Source: Limnochordaceae bacterium (GTDB lineage Bacteria > Bacillota > Limnochordia > Limnochordales > Geochordaceae). Taken from it: a stretch of 64,000 nt of DNA. Location of the stretch: positions 496,001 through 560,000 of the forward strand of contig JADBKR010000008.1 in the NCBI GenBank assembly GCA_014896295.1, given 5' to 3'. Under the pieces are notes generated by a model. It made no database searches, was not told where the DNA came from, and saw only the letters and a program-made list of their open reading frames with translations. Below are positions 1-9,147 of the stretch, one piece after another. Every line of letters starts with the position of its first letter. The stretch's first letter is position 1. The position numbers were made by a program, and so were the translations under genes.

Positions 1-1
1 G

Positions 2-346
2 GCCATGGGAGGCCATGCAGACGCCTCCATGGGGATGACCAGCGCCATTTTCCTCACGTTGGTCAACGACAGCGGGACCACGCGCTACCTGGTGGCGGCG
101 AAGTCCGACGTGGCCGACGCGGTGGAGCTCCATGAGACCCGGATCGTCGACAACGTCATGAAGATGCAGCCGGTGGCCCGCATCGAGGTACCGGCCAAGG
201 GGCGGGCCCAGCTCAAACCTGGCGGGTACCACATCATGCTGCTCGGGCTCCGCCGCACCCTGGCGCAAGGGGACCGCTTCCAGGCCACCCTGGTCTTCGA
301 CGACGGCTCCGAGCTGGCGGTCGACGTACCCGTCGAGATGCGCTGA
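2..346 (+). CDS. PCu(A)C-type copper chaperone (5' end outside window)
   Basis: The product is a periplasmic or extracytoplasmic copper(I)-binding chaperone of the PCu(A)C (DUF461) family, which delivers copper to cuproenzymes such as cytochrome oxidase. The visible part carries the family pattern of one His and several Met ligands: an ELHE segment, an NVMKM segment, and the GGYHIMLLGL motif near the C-terminus. The reading frame is open to the first base of the window, so the ATG at 5 is probably internal and the N-terminus with its signal peptide is missing. The next gene, on the opposite strand, is a Cu/Zn superoxide dismutase, which also fits extracytoplasmic copper handling. The family call is confident; the partner enzyme is not known. 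Confidence 0.82.
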   Translation, partial: AMGGHADASMGMTSAIFLTLVNDSGTTRYLVAAKSDVADAVELHETRIVDNVMKMQPVARIEVPAKGRAQLKPGGYHIMLLGLRRTLAQGDRFQATLVFDDGSELAVDVPVEMR

Positions 347-435
347 AAGCGCCGCGCGACCCTCCTCCACCCGGGCCCGGGTCGCGGGGCGGCCGGTGGC
401 CGACAACGCACCCTGAGCGGCCACGCAGGGGCCGC

Positions 436-1029
436 TCAGGGCCTCTGGATGACGCCACAAGCGAGGCGCTTGCCGGAGGCCCCTGCCGGCTGTGTGCGAT
501 AGTCGTCCGGGTTTTCGTGGATGATGACCGCGCGCCCGAGGATGGCCGCGACACTGAGGCGTGACGTGAAGAACGTCATGGACGCCCGGCCGGCGTTGGA
601 GAAGAGCACCGGGAAGTCACCGGCATGGTTGCCGTGGGGCTGGCCGCTGTCGTCGAAATGCCCCCCTGCGGCCAGGAACGGATCGGTCGCGTCGCCCACC
701 GTGCAGTCGCCCTTCTCGTGGATGTGGAACCCATGGGGCCCGATGGGCGCCCTCCCCGGCGTCGCCGGGGCGTAGGGCGGCAATCCCTCGACCTCCACGG
801 TCACCCGAACGCCCCCTTGGGTCTCCTGGAAGCGGATCGTTCCGGAGATCTCAGGCGCCAGCGGCCCCCCGCGCACGTACGCCACGGCCTCCGGCGGCTT
901 GCCGATGTTGCGCAGCACCCTCGCCGCGGCCAGGAGGGCCACGAGCGCCAGGACCAGCGCCGCCACCACGATCCGGTCTCGCCGGCCGGATGGGTCGCTC
1001 GCCCGCCTGCTGCCCACCAGGGGCACCAC
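436..1029 (-). CDS. sodC: Cu/Zn superoxide dismutase family protein
   Basis: The enzyme should disproportionate superoxide outside the cytoplasmic membrane. A hydrophobic segment at about residues 20-38 is a signal anchor. The metal-binding motifs are in order: GFHIHEKGDC (copper histidines and the first disulfide Cys), GGHFDDSGQPHGNHAGD (bridging and zinc ligands), GRAVIIHENPDDY (last copper His), and GKRLACGVI with the second disulfide Cys near the C-terminus. At 197 residues it has the usual length for a bacterial membrane-tethered form. The start is a GTG with no clear ribosome binding site. It converges with the copper chaperone gene to its left. Confidence 0.9.
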   Translation of the reverse strand: MVPLVGSRRASDPSGRRDRIVVAALVLALVALLAAARVLRNIGKPPEAVAYVRGGPLAPEISGTIRFQETQGGVRVTVEVEGLPPYAPATPGRAPIGPHGFHIHEKGDCTVGDATDPFLAAGGHFDDSGQPHGNHAGDFPVLFSNAGRASMTFFTSRLSVAAILGRAVIIHENPDDYRTQPAGASGKRLACGVIQRP

Positions 1030-1077
1030 CCCCGGGGAAACGATATGGGGGCGATGGCGGCGCCAGCACCGACGAGG

Positions 1078-3339
1078 CTATCCTTGCTCTTCCTCGGCCT
1101 TCCCCAGGTAGCGATCGAACCAGTCGACGATCCGGTCGAGGCGGAAGACCCGGTGCCACGGCTTACCGCCGCGGCTCAGGCCGTGGCTCTCCCCGGCGAA
1201 GCGCACGAACTCCACCGGAACCTTGCGCCACTTGAGCGCCGTGTAGAGCTGCTCCGCCTGTTCGATGGGACAGCGCAGGTCCATCTCTGAGTGCAGAATC
1301 AGGGTCGGCGTATGGATCTGGCCGGCGTAGTGGATGGGCGACATCGACAGGTAGCGGGGCGCGTCGGCCCACGGGGGCTGGCGCAGGTCGTAAAGGTCGA
1401 AGACGCCGATATCGCTCGTGCCGAAGAAACTGTGCTCGTTGGTCACGCTGCGCATGGTCACGGCCGCCTTGAAGCGGTCGGTGTGGCCGATGATCCAGTT
1501 GGTCATGTAGCCTCCGTAGCTGCCGCCCGCCACGCCCAACCGCTCGGGGTCGATGAAGTCGAACCGCTCCAGCGCGGCGTCGACCAGGGCCATGACGTCG
1601 CGGTAATCGAGATGGCCCCAGTCCCCCCGGATGGCCGCGCAGAACGCCTGCCCGTACCCCTGGCTGCCCCGCGGGTTGGTGTAGATGACGCCGTACCCCC
1701 GGGCGGCGAGCAACTGGAACTCGAAGAAGAAGGCGTGGGCGTACATGGCCATGGGCCCGCCGTGAATCTCGAGGACGACCGGGTAGCGCCGCCCCGGCCG
1801 GGCCCCTACGGGGCGGATGGCCCACCCGTCGAGGCGCAGCCCCCCGGACTCGAACGCGAAGGGCTCCGGCTCCGACAGCTCCACCTCCCCGAGGAGCGCC
1901 CCGTTGGCGTGGGAAAGCTGGCGCAAGCCCGCGAGGCTCCGGTACGGAGGCCCGTCCAGGCGACCGGCCCATACCTCTCCCGGTCGCAGCGGGTCGGTCA
2001 TGACCACGGCCACCTGCCCCGAGCGAGAGCGAACGCTCACTGCCTGGATGACCTGGCGCCCCTCGATCAGGGGCGTGATGGGCACGGCCGGCGCAGGCCC
2101 GGCCGTCGTTTCGCCGGGCAGCCCGAACCAGAGCAGGTCCACCGAGCCCCTGCGGCTCACCTGGGCGAACAGCCCCGACCCGTCGGCAGCCCACACCACG
2201 CCGTCGCCGCCGTCCCCGGCCACGTCGGTCAGGGCCTGGTTGCCGACACAAAGGTCGGCCGCGGCGGTGAGGGAGATCGGAGGGCGCTCGTTGCGGGCCA
2301 GGTCGAGCAGGTAGAGGTGATGGTTGCTGTACTGGTCGTACTCCAGGTCGAAAGCCGTGAAGGCGAGATGCCTGCCGTCGGGCGAGGCCATGACGTCCGT
2401 CACCCGGAGCTCGGACCGGGTCAGCTTCTCCAGGCCCGGGCCGGTCTCAGGCGCCGCGCCTTGCGCCGGCTCGTGGGGGGCAGGGAGGAGGTAGACGTCG
2501 CTCCAACGCTGGTAGTCTGCATCGGGGTCGGGATTGGCGACGATGGCAAGGCGCGATCCGTCGGCCAGCCAGTCGCATGCCCGGACGTCCCACTCTCCTG
2601 CCGTGAGCTGCACCGGGTCCGGGATGGAGGCCGGGCCTGCGGGCACGCTCGCACCGTCAGCCTGCGCGGACCGGCCGCCCGCCTCCTGCCCTGCCACTTC
2701 GTCCAGGAAGACGAGGAAGAGGTGGCGCCGCTTGCGGCCGAAGAAGCCCACCCCGTCTTCCTTGTAGAGCAGCCGGGTGATGACCTGCACGTCCCGGTTG
2801 AACCGGCGGTACGGCTCCTTCTCGTCGGGGTCCTCGTCTCCCAGCCGCTCGAGCCCCCTTTCGGTGTCGAGCACGGCCACGAACGCGATGCGCCGGCCGT
2901 CGGGCGCCCAGACGGGCACGCCCGCCCCGTGCTTGAGCCGGGTCAGGGGACGGGCCTCGCCCCCATCGGCCGGCATCACGAAGAGCTGGAAGGGCGCCGT
3001 CTCCTGCCCCCGAGACGTCGCTCCGCCTCCGGCCCTGCTCGCCTCGGGCGGCACCAGGGGCCTGTCCGACAAGAAGGCCAGCCACCGGCCGTCCGGCGAC
3101 CAGCGAGGCGCCTTGTCCTGGCCCGGCCCCGCAGTGAAGGCTCGCGCCGGCCCGGAGCCATCGGCCGGCGCCACCATGATCCGGGAGCGATACTGGTCGG
3201 CCTCCGGGTCGATCCACCGCTCGACCCACGCGACGTTGCGCCCGTCTGGCGACAGCTGCACGTCGCCCACGAAGCGCATCCGCAGCAGATCCTTCGACTC
3301 GAGGCGCCGCTTGCGCGGCGCAGGGCCCGATGTCTCCAT
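1078..3339 (-). CDS. S9 family serine peptidase (prolyl oligopeptidase/acylaminoacyl-peptidase type)
   Basis: This is a roughly 753-residue peptidase with an N-terminal beta-propeller, shown by repeated SPDGR/WSPDGRW blades from about residue 25 to 400. A C-terminal alpha/beta-hydrolase domain follows. The nucleophile lies in GGSYGGY (Ser607 with the chosen start). The acid is in HSEMDLRCP and the catalytic His in GESHGLSRGG. It probably cleaves short or N-acylated peptides in the cytoplasm, since no signal peptide is visible. I chose the ATG at 3339 because the propeller homology begins soon after it (RKRRLESKDLLRM). A GTG at 3378 would add 13 residues. It lies 24 bp or more after the small membrane protein gene and may share its transcript. 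Confidence 0.9.
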   Translation of the reverse strand: METSGPAPRKRRLESKDLLRMRFVGDVQLSPDGRNVAWVERWIDPEADQYRSRIMVAPADGSGPARAFTAGPGQDKAPRWSPDGRWLAFLSDRPLVPPEASRAGGGATSRGQETAPFQLFVMPADGGEARPLTRLKHGAGVPVWAPDGRRIAFVAVLDTERGLERLGDEDPDEKEPYRRFNRDVQVITRLLYKEDGVGFFGRKRRHLFLVFLDEVAGQEAGGRSAQADGASVPAGPASIPDPVQLTAGEWDVRACDWLADGSRLAIVANPDPDADYQRWSDVYLLPAPHEPAQGAAPETGPGLEKLTRSELRVTDVMASPDGRHLAFTAFDLEYDQYSNHHLYLLDLARNERPPISLTAAADLCVGNQALTDVAGDGGDGVVWAADGSGLFAQVSRRGSVDLLWFGLPGETTAGPAPAVPITPLIEGRQVIQAVSVRSRSGQVAVVMTDPLRPGEVWAGRLDGPPYRSLAGLRQLSHANGALLGEVELSEPEPFAFESGGLRLDGWAIRPVGARPGRRYPVVLEIHGGPMAMYAHAFFFEFQLLAARGYGVIYTNPRGSQGYGQAFCAAIRGDWGHLDYRDVMALVDAALERFDFIDPERLGVAGGSYGGYMTNWIIGHTDRFKAAVTMRSVTNEHSFFGTSDIGVFDLYDLRQPPWADAPRYLSMSPIHYAGQIHTPTLILHSEMDLRCPIEQAEQLYTALKWRKVPVEFVRFAGESHGLSRGGKPWHRVFRLDRIVDWFDRYLGKAEEEQG

Positions 3340-3402
3340 GACTACCGCCCACCGCCTCTCTTCGACTCGCTCGCTCACCGGGCCGGATGGTGCATCGTCG
3401 TC

Positions 3403-3753
3403 TCACGACCCCGCTCCGGCCTTGCGCTCTCCGGCCGCCGCCATCTCCACGAGCCCCAGGGCCAGGATGCCGAGCAGCACGTGCAAGAGGGTAAAGCCCC
3501 TCCCCTGTACGGACTGGGACAAGATGGCAGCTCCCGTCAGCAAGGGCAACAAGGGGGCAAAGCGCGCGGCCGCCCGCAGGCCCGGTACGGGTACGTCCTC
3601 TCTCGGGCGAAAGGCCGCCAGCGCCAGGAGCGCGATCACCACCCCGAGCGTGACGTGCGTCTCCCACAGGGGCCCTGCCCGCAACAGCCCACCGAACCGG
3701 CTGAGGCCCATCAGCGCCTGTACGTAAAACAGGATCCGTAACAGAAGGGTCAT
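3403..3753 (-). CDS. Small four-helix membrane protein of unknown function
   Basis: I do not recognise a family with certainty. The 116-residue product has about four hydrophobic segments: near residues 3-22, 34-50, 66-80 and 88-105, with a short charged C-terminus (GERKAGAGS). The ATG at 3753 was chosen over an in-frame GTG at 3786 because it has an AGGGGG sequence about five bases upstream and the membrane segment starts directly after it. The overall shape resembles small cytochrome b561-like or DoxX-like proteins, but no haem-binding histidine pattern is clear. It lies upstream of the S9 peptidase on the same strand. Confidence 0.6.
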   Translation of the reverse strand: MTLLLRILFYVQALMGLSRFGGLLRAGPLWETHVTLGVVIALLALAAFRPREDVPVPGLRAAARFAPLLPLLTGAAILSQSVQGRGFTLLHVLLGILALGLVEMAAAGERKAGAGS

Positions 3754-3825
3754 GCCTTCCCCCTGCCCGCAGGACACGTGGTGCAACGCTACAGTATGCC
3801 ACGCGGCGTGATACCCGGGGCCTCC

Positions 3826-5490
3826 TCAGGTCAGCATCGGCATCCGGATGCCCGTGCGTCGCGCCGTCTCGATGGCCTTTTCGTACCCGGCGTCCGCGTG
3901 GCGCACCACGCCGAGCCCCGGATCCGTCGTGAGCACCCGCCCGAGCCTCCGCGCGGCGGCGTCGGTCCCGTCAGCCACGACCACCATGCCGGCGTGCAGC
4001 GCGTACCCGATACCGACGCCCCCGCCGTGATGGACGGCCACCCAGGTGGCCCCGGAGACCGCGTTGAGCAGCGCGTTGAGGATGGGCCAGTCGGCGATGG
4101 CGTCGCTCCCGTCCTTCATGCCCTCGGTCTCCCGGTTGGGCGAGGCCACCGAGCCGGCGTCGAGGTGATCCCGCCCGATGACCACGGGCGCCTTCACCTC
4201 GCCTCGCCGCACCAGATCGTGGATGATGAGCCCCATCTTTGCCCGCTCTCCATAGCCCAGCCAGCAGATCCGGGCCGGCAATCCCTGGAAGCGCACCTTC
4301 TGGCTCGCCATGCGGATCCAGCGGGCCAGCCGCTCGTTGTCGGGGAACGCCTCGAGCACCGCCCGGTCGATCCGGTAGATGTCCTCTGGGTCGCCCGAGA
4401 GGGCCGCCCACCGGAAGGGCCCTTTGCCCTCGCAAAAGAGGGGCCGGATGAAGGCGGGCACGAACCCGGGGTAGTCGAAGGCCCGCTCGAGCCCCGCCTC
4501 TTTGGCCTGCTGGCGGATGTTGTTGCCGTAGTCGAACGCGACGGCCCCGCGCTCCTTCATGTCGAGAATCGCCTGCACGTGCACCCGGATCGACTCCCGG
4601 GCCCGCCGCACGTACTCCTTCGGATCGCTGCGCCGTAGCCGGGCCGCCGCCTCCAGGTCGAGCCCGGAGGGGATGTAGCCGTTGAGCGGGTCGTGCGCCG
4701 ACGTCTGGTCGGTGACCACGTCGGGGATCCGTCCTCGCCGTACCAGCTCCGCGAAGACGTCGGAGGCGTTGGCGACCAGCCCGACGGAGAGCGACTCCTT
4801 GCGCTGCACCGCCTCGTCGACCCACCGCAGCGCCTCGTCCAGGCTCTCCGTCATCCGGTCGCAATACCCGGTCTCGATCCGGCGCCGGATCCGGGAGGCG
4901 TCCACCTCCACCACCAGCGCGACGCCCTCGTTCATCGTGATGGCCAGGGGTTGCGCGCCGCCCATGCCTCCGCAGCCGCCGGTGAGCACCCACCGTCCCC
5001 GCAGCGTACCCCCGAAGTGCTGTGCGGCCGCCTGCGCGAACGTCTCGAACGTGCCTTGCAGGATGCCCTGGGTGCCGATATAGATCCAGCTTCCGGCGGT
5101 CATCTGCCCGAACATCGTGAGCCCCAGCGCTTCGAGCTCCCAGAACTTCTCCCACGTCGCCCAGGCGGGGACCAGCAGGCTGTTGGCCATGAGCACGCGC
5201 GGCGCGTCCTCGTGGGTGCGGAAGACCGCTACCGGCTTTCCCGACTGGATGAGCAGGGTCTCGTCCTCTTCGAGCTCCTGCAAGGTGGCCACGATGCGGT
5301 CGAACGCTTCCCAGTTGCGCGCGGCCTTTCCCGCTCCGCCGTACACGATGAGCTCTTCCGGCTTCTCGGCGACCTCCGGGTCCAGGTTGTTCATGAGCAT
5401 CCGCAGGGCGGCCTCCTGCTGCCAGCCCTTGCACCGGAGCTGGGTGCCCCGGGGAGCTCGAATCACCCGGGCCGCTGCTTGCTGGGCCAT
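3826..5490 (-). CDS. hutU: Urocanate hydratase
   Basis: The enzyme converts urocanate to imidazolone propionate in histidine degradation. The start at 5490 gives 554 residues, the normal family length. Hallmarks are the N-terminal [21 protein letters not shown] segment, the NAD-binding [14 protein letters not shown] region, the [17 protein letters not shown] motif, and the conserved [17 protein letters not shown] near the C-terminus. The open frame extends to 5859, but the extra residues are low-complexity and lack homology; GGGAGAGGGG-like sequence lies upstream of 5490. No other hut gene is adjacent, so histidine catabolism is either dispersed or incomplete here. It is divergent from the BlaI-type repressor. 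Confidence 0.95.
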   Translation of the reverse strand: MAQQAAARVIRAPRGTQLRCKGWQQEAALRMLMNNLDPEVAEKPEELIVYGGAGKAARNWEAFDRIVATLQELEEDETLLIQSGKPVAVFRTHEDAPRVLMANSLLVPAWATWEKFWELEALGLTMFGQMTAGSWIYIGTQGILQGTFETFAQAAAQHFGGTLRGRWVLTGGCGGMGGAQPLAITMNEGVALVVEVDASRIRRRIETGYCDRMTESLDEALRWVDEAVQRKESLSVGLVANASDVFAELVRRGRIPDVVTDQTSAHDPLNGYIPSGLDLEAAARLRRSDPKEYVRRARESIRVHVQAILDMKERGAVAFDYGNNIRQQAKEAGLERAFDYPGFVPAFIRPLFCEGKGPFRWAALSGDPEDIYRIDRAVLEAFPDNERLARWIRMASQKVRFQGLPARICWLGYGERAKMGLIIHDLVRRGEVKAPVVIGRDHLDAGSVASPNRETEGMKDGSDAIADWPILNALLNAVSGATWVAVHHGGGVGIGYALHAGMVVVADGTDAAARRLGRVLTTDPGLGVVRHADAGYEKAIETARRTGIRMPMLT

Positions 5491-5615
5491 GGCTGCGTCG
5501 CCCCTCTCCCGTCGCTGGATCAGAGCCGAGCGTGCATTACCCGCAAGGCGCGGCGCTTCCTCCAGGGACATCCGTCCCGTGCCCCCGTCCCCCACTGGCC
5601 GGTGACATCCGTCCA

Positions 5616-5645
5616 TTGGCGGGACGGCCGGTCGGCAGGTATGGT
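5616..5645 (+). promoter_or_regulatory. Candidate promoter of the BlaI-type repressor gene
   Basis: A TTGGCG -35-like hexamer (5616-5621) is separated by 18 bases from TATGGT (5640-5645). Transcription would begin near 5652, exactly where the palindromic operator begins, which fits autorepression. The match to the sigma-A consensus is only moderate. Confidence 0.4.
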
Positions 5646-5653
5646 GAGCCTGT

Positions 5654-5672
5654 ACACTACAAGGTGTAGCGT
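5654..5672. promoter_or_regulatory. Palindromic operator 1, BlaI/CopY-like
   Basis: The site reads ACACTACA, AGG spacer, TGTAGCGT: two 8-base arms with one mismatch around a 3-base centre. The core is TACA-AGG-TGTA, close to the TACA/TGTA dyad known for BlaI and CopY operators. It lies between hutU and the repressor gene. A second copy with the same left arm (ACACTAC) and the same 8-3-8 layout precedes the respiratory genes at 7154-7172. Confidence 0.6.
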
Positions 5673-5732
5673 CCGCCGGTCGTACTCTTGCGCTGGCCAG
5701 GCGTGCGCTGGGGACAATGGCGAGGAGAGCCC

Positions 5733-6218
5733 ATGACACCGCGTCGTGGATCACGAGACGACGCCCCCGGAGCGGCGGGCACCTCCGCAACAGGAGCGCC
5801 GGGCCTGGGCGAGCTCGAGGCTCAGGTGATGGAGGCGCTGTGGGCGATGGGGGAGGCAAGCATCCGGGACGTGTGGGAGCGGCTGCGCCCGGGCCGGAAG
5901 CGACCCCTCGCCTTCAACACGGTCATGACCGTGATGAACCGGCTCGTGGAAAAGGGGCTTCTCCGGCGCAGCGGTGCTCGCGGCCACTACCTCTTCCGGC
6001 CTGCCCTTTCTCGGGAAGCGTACGCCAGGGACCTGGCCCGCACCATCAACCGTCGTATCTTCGATGTCTTCCAGGACGCAGCCGTCGCCGGGTTCGTGGA
6101 GTCCATCCGGGAGCTCGACACGGAGTCCTTGCGCCAGCTCGAGGCATTCATCCACCGGGAGCGGGTGAGCAGGGGTGATGAGCCGTCTCCGCAGGCCGGC
6201 GAGCCACCCGCCGGCTGA
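5733..6218 (+). CDS. BlaI/MecI/CopY family transcriptional repressor
   Basis: This is a 161-residue winged-helix repressor. After a short Pro/Gly-rich leader, the family signature starts at about residue 24 ([21 protein letters not shown]), followed by the recognition region ([19 protein letters not shown]) and a C-terminal dimerisation helix region containing the FVESIRELD segment. Repressors of this family dimerise on TACA/TGTA palindromes and are cleaved after signalling by an M56 peptidase. The ATG at 5733 has GAGGAGA six bases upstream. Its partner, an M56 peptidase gene, begins ten bases after its stop codon. No beta-lactamase is present; the likely targets are itself and the reductase operon just downstream. 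Confidence 0.92.
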   Translation: MTPRRGSRDDAPGAAGTSATGAPGLGELEAQVMEALWAMGEASIRDVWERLRPGRKRPLAFNTVMTVMNRLVEKGLLRRSGARGHYLFRPALSREAYARDLARTINRRIFDVFQDAAVAGFVESIRELDTESLRQLEAFIHRERVSRGDEPSPQAGEPPAG

Positions 6219-6228
6219 GGAGGGCAGC

Positions 6229-7080
6229 GTGAGCCGGATGGCCCGGCAAGATCTCCTGGCAAGCCTCGCCTTCTGGCTCTTGCCGGGTGCGGCCGCCGCG
6301 GCCACGGCCGGCATCGTGGCGGGCCTCGCCGTGCACGGGCTGACCCCGCGGATGGGATGGTGCTGGGGAGCCCTCAAGTGCACCCGCACGTACGGCCGAT
6401 GGTTCTTCTTCACGCTTTTCCTGATGCTGGCCTTCACCGTGGCGGGAGCCGCCGTTTCCCTCGCGCGCCGCATCCGGGCGAGCCGGCGCCTCCTCGCCGG
6501 GCTGCTGGAGCTCCGGACACCGGCTCCGGCGCGCCTGCAGCGCCTTGCCAGGAGCCTGGGGATGGAGCAGCGGATCGACGTGGTGGACGAGGCGGCACCC
6601 GTCGTCTTCACGCACGGGCTGCTGCGGCCGAGGGTCCTCCTTTCCCGGGGAATCCTGGACCGCCTGAGCGACGAGGAGCTGGCCGCCGTGCTGGCCCACG
6701 AGCGCTACCACGTGCTCCGCCACGACCCGTTGCGCGTGCTGGTGGCGGGGGCGGCCGCGGACGCCCTCTTCTACCTGCCGGCCGCCGGCGAACTCCATCG
6801 TTGGTGGGACTCGGCCCGGGAGCTGGCCGCCGACGCGGCCGCCGTGGTGGCGCTCGGCCGGCTCCATCTGGCGCAGGCGCTGCACAAGCTCGCCTCCTGG
6901 CGCGAGGAACCGTCGCCCTTCGCCATCGCCGGCGCGATGGGCGTGCTGGACTTGCGCATCACGCAGCTTGTCCATCCGGAACGGGCCTCCAACCGTATCC
7001 GGCTCTCTTTGCGCGCCCTGGCTGTGGCCAGCCTCTTCGCCGGGCTGTTGCTCGCCGGCTTCTTCGGGAGGTGCAGGTAG
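6229..7080 (+). CDS. M56 family membrane metallopeptidase, BlaR1-like without sensor domain
   Basis: The product is the presumed signal-activated protease of the adjacent BlaI-type repressor. Hydrophobic segments lie near residues 8-33, 62-84 and 262-281. The zinc motif HERYH is at residues 157-161, and a downstream ELAADAAAV helix supplies the third ligand Glu. At 283 residues it lacks the extracytoplasmic penicillin-binding sensor domain of BlaR1, so what it senses is unknown. The GTG at 6229 was chosen because an AGGAGGG sequence sits just upstream and the membrane segment follows directly. An in-frame ATG at 6175 would overlap the repressor gene. Confidence 0.88.
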   Translation: MSRMARQDLLASLAFWLLPGAAAAATAGIVAGLAVHGLTPRMGWCWGALKCTRTYGRWFFFTLFLMLAFTVAGAAVSLARRIRASRRLLAGLLELRTPAPARLQRLARSLGMEQRIDVVDEAAPVVFTHGLLRPRVLLSRGILDRLSDEELAAVLAHERYHVLRHDPLRVLVAGAAADALFYLPAAGELHRWWDSARELAADAAAVVALGRLHLAQALHKLASWREEPSPFAIAGAMGVLDLRITQLVHPERASNRIRLSLRALAVASLFAGLLLAGFFGRCR

Positions 7081-7152
7081 GGGCTCCGGGCCCGGGGCTT
7101 CGCCATCGTTGGGGGGCCGTGGAGCTTCGACACAGGCGATTTCATGGGCCAA

Positions 7153-7173
7153 GACACTACGGGGCGTAGTGTC
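7153..7173. promoter_or_regulatory. Palindromic operator 2 upstream of the reductase operon
   Basis: This is a perfect inverted repeat of two 9-base arms, GACACTACG and CGTAGTGTC, around GGG. Its left half-site ACACTAC and 8-3-8 geometry match operator 1 in front of the BlaI-type gene. It ends 15 bases before the start codon of the ferredoxin subunit, which is a position suited to blocking RNA polymerase. Confidence 0.68.
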
Positions 7174-7188
7174 AGCGGGCAGAAAGGA

Positions 7189-7887
7189 ATGGGGATCTCC
7201 TTGAGCGATGCTGCACGCGCGGCGGGCGCCCGGGTGGCACCCGCCGCGCCCCGAGGTCCCAAGTGGGCCATGGTCATCGACCTGGCCAAGTGCGTGGGGT
7301 GCGACACCTGCACGGTGTCGTGCAAGGCCGAGAACCGCACGCCGCCCGGCGTTTCGTACAACGTCCTCGTCGAAGAGGAGGTCGGCGCGTTCCCCAACGT
7401 GCGCCGCGTCCGGATCCCCCGGCCGTGCATGCAGTGCGACAACGCCCCCTGCGTCCAGGTCTGCCCGGTCGGCGCGACGTTCAAGATGGACAACGGCATC
7501 GTGGCGATCGACTACGACCGCTGCATCGGGTGCCGCTACTGCATGGCCGCCTGCCCCTACGGAGCCCGTTCCTTCGACTTCGGAGAGAGCTACGAGGACG
7601 AGATGGAAGGGTTCGACGAGGTCCAGGCGCCGGAGTACGGGATCGCCCGGGGGCGGCGCGAACGCGGGAGTTCTCCTGTGGGTAACGTGCGCAAGTGCCA
7701 CTTCTGCTTCCACCGCCTGCAACGGGGCGAGGAGCCTGCCTGCGTCGAGACCTGCGTGGCCAACGCCCGGTATTTCGGTGACCTCAACGACCCCAACAGC
7801 GTGGTCTCCCAGCTGGTCGCCAGCCCCCGGGCGTTTCGGCTCAAAGAGGAACTGGGCACCGAGCCCAGGGTCTGGTACCTGCGGTAG
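7189..7887 (+). CDS. Four-cluster [4Fe-4S] ferredoxin subunit of a molybdenum reductase (TtrB/PsrB/DmsB type)
   Basis: This is the electron-transfer subunit that links the membrane quinol oxidase to the catalytic subunit. Sixteen cysteines form four cluster motifs: [11 protein letters not shown], then [13 protein letters not shown], then [11 protein letters not shown], and the split CHFCFHR...CVETC near the C-terminus. It is 232 residues long and has no Tat signal, so it would be exported together with the catalytic subunit. The ATG at 7189 has AAAGGA immediately upstream; a TTG at 7201, with the same AAAGGA 12-13 bases away, is an alternative start. It is the first gene of a three-gene operon and lies just after operator 2. 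Confidence 0.93.
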   Translation: MGISLSDAARAAGARVAPAAPRGPKWAMVIDLAKCVGCDTCTVSCKAENRTPPGVSYNVLVEEEVGAFPNVRRVRIPRPCMQCDNAPCVQVCPVGATFKMDNGIVAIDYDRCIGCRYCMAACPYGARSFDFGESYEDEMEGFDEVQAPEYGIARGRRERGSSPVGNVRKCHFCFHRLQRGEEPACVETCVANARYFGDLNDPNSVVSQLVASPRAFRLKEELGTEPRVWYLR

Positions 7888-7929
7888 CCGGCCGACCGGC
7901 TGCGGTCAACGGGAGAGGAGGAAGGGGTC

Positions 7930-9147
7930 ATGGCAGTGTCGCATTCGTCGGGCACCCTGACCTGGCGCACGCGCGCCGCGGCAAAGGCGGAGATCTGGAC
8001 CCGACCCACGCCCGGGAGGATCGTGGTTTTGCTCGCCCTGGCGGCGGGGCTGGCCGTGGGGGTCTGGGCGCTCGCCGTCCGGCTCGGGCAAGGGCTGTCC
8101 AGCACCTGGCTCACGTCGATCACGCCCTGGGGCGCCTGGGTCGCCTTTTACATCTTCTTCGTGGGCTTGAGCGCGGGCGCGTTCTTGCTGTCGTCGGCCG
8201 TATACGTCCTGGGCCGCCACGACCTCGAACCTGTCGGGCGGGAGGCCCTCGTCGTCGCGATCTTGAGCATGGGCGCCGCCCTGGGCTTCATCGCGCTGGA
8301 TCTGGGGCGGATCGACCGGGCGCTCGCGGCGTTCTTCTTCTGGAACCCGACGAGCGTGCTGGCGTGGGAGATGCGCTTTTACATCCTGTACGTCGCCATC
8401 CTGGCAGCCGAACTGTGGCTCTCCCTCCGGGCCGGCCGCGACGCGCGCGCCCGCCGGTGGCTCAAGGTGCTCGGTATCAGCGGGATTCCCATCGCCATCT
8501 TCGGTGTCCACGGGGGCACGGGGCTGTTGTTCGCGGTGCTCAAAGCGCGCCCGCTCTGGAACAGCGGTCTCTATCCGGTCCTGTTCGTCGTATCGGCCCT
8601 GGTCTCCGGCACGGCGCTGGTGACGCTGCTCTACGCCCTGCGCCCCGTGGTGTGGCGCCGGAACGTCGACCGATCGCTGCTCTCGAGCCTGAGCCGCACG
8701 CTGCTGGCTTTCCTTGCGGTCGAGGGCGGGCTCGAGCTGTTCGAGTACCTCGTGGCCGCCTACCGTGGCGAGCCCCTGGAAGGGCAGGCCCTTCGTCTCA
8801 TGTGGTCCGGCGACCTGGCCTGGCTGTTTTGGGGTGTCCAGGTGCTGCTCGGCATGGTGGTGCCCACCGTGATCCTGCTCCGCCGGCCGGATCGACCCGC
8901 GGCGGTGGCGGCCGGCGCCGGCCTGGTCATCGCCGGCATCCTGGCGGTACGGTTCAACATCGTGCTGCCGCAGATGCTGGCGCCGGTGATGGAGGGGCTG
9001 CCGGCCGGGGTCTACCTGCCCTCGGCCGTCGAGTGGGGCGCCTCGCTGGGCATCCTCAGCGCCTTTACCGGCACCTATCTGGCCTCCGGGACATGGCTAC
9101 CGCTGCATGATGGCGAGGCCACCGACGCCGGGCGAGAGGATCGGTGA
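7930..9147 (+). CDS. NrfD/PsrC-family membrane quinol-oxidising subunit
   Basis: A 405-residue integral membrane protein with about nine hydrophobic helices, starting near residue 30. NrfD/PsrC/TtrC proteins oxidise menaquinol in the membrane and pass electrons to the ferredoxin subunit. The helix-rich sequence includes TPWGAWVAFYIFFVGLSAGAF and an acidic helix EGGLELFEYLVAAY, as in the family. GAGGAAGGGG precedes the ATG. The gene starts 42 bases after the ferredoxin gene and overlaps the catalytic subunit gene by four bases (GTGA), so translation is probably coupled. Confidence 0.92.
   Translation: MAVSHSSGTLTWRTRAAAKAEIWTRPTPGRIVVLLALAAGLAVGVWALAVRLGQGLSSTWLTSITPWGAWVAFYIFFVGLSAGAFLLSSAVYVLGRHDLEPVGREALVVAILSMGAALGFIALDLGRIDRALAAFFFWNPTSVLAWEMRFYILYVAILAAELWLSLRAGRDARARRWLKVLGISGIPIAIFGVHGGTGLLFAVLKARPLWNSGLYPVLFVVSALVSGTALVTLLYALRPVVWRRNVDRSLLSSLSRTLLAFLAVEGGLELFEYLVAAYRGEPLEGQALRLMWSGDLAWLFWGVQVLLGMVVPTVILLRRPDRPAAVAAGAGLVIAGILAVRFNIVLPQMLAPVMEGLPAGVYLPSAVEWGASLGILSAFTGTYLASGTWLPLHDGEATDAGREDR

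Noticed and set aside
1291-3741. An 816-codon forward frame opposite the S9 peptidase
   Set aside because: It lies antisense to a complete, well-conserved peptidase gene and has no domain or ribosome binding site.
5491-5859. N-terminal extension of urocanate hydratase
   Set aside because: Its 123 residues are not homologous to HutU and overlap the intergenic regulatory region.
5733-7080. Beta-lactam resistance locus (BlaI/BlaR1)
   Set aside because: The M56 protein lacks the penicillin-binding sensor domain and there is no beta-lactamase or PBP2a-like gene beside it.
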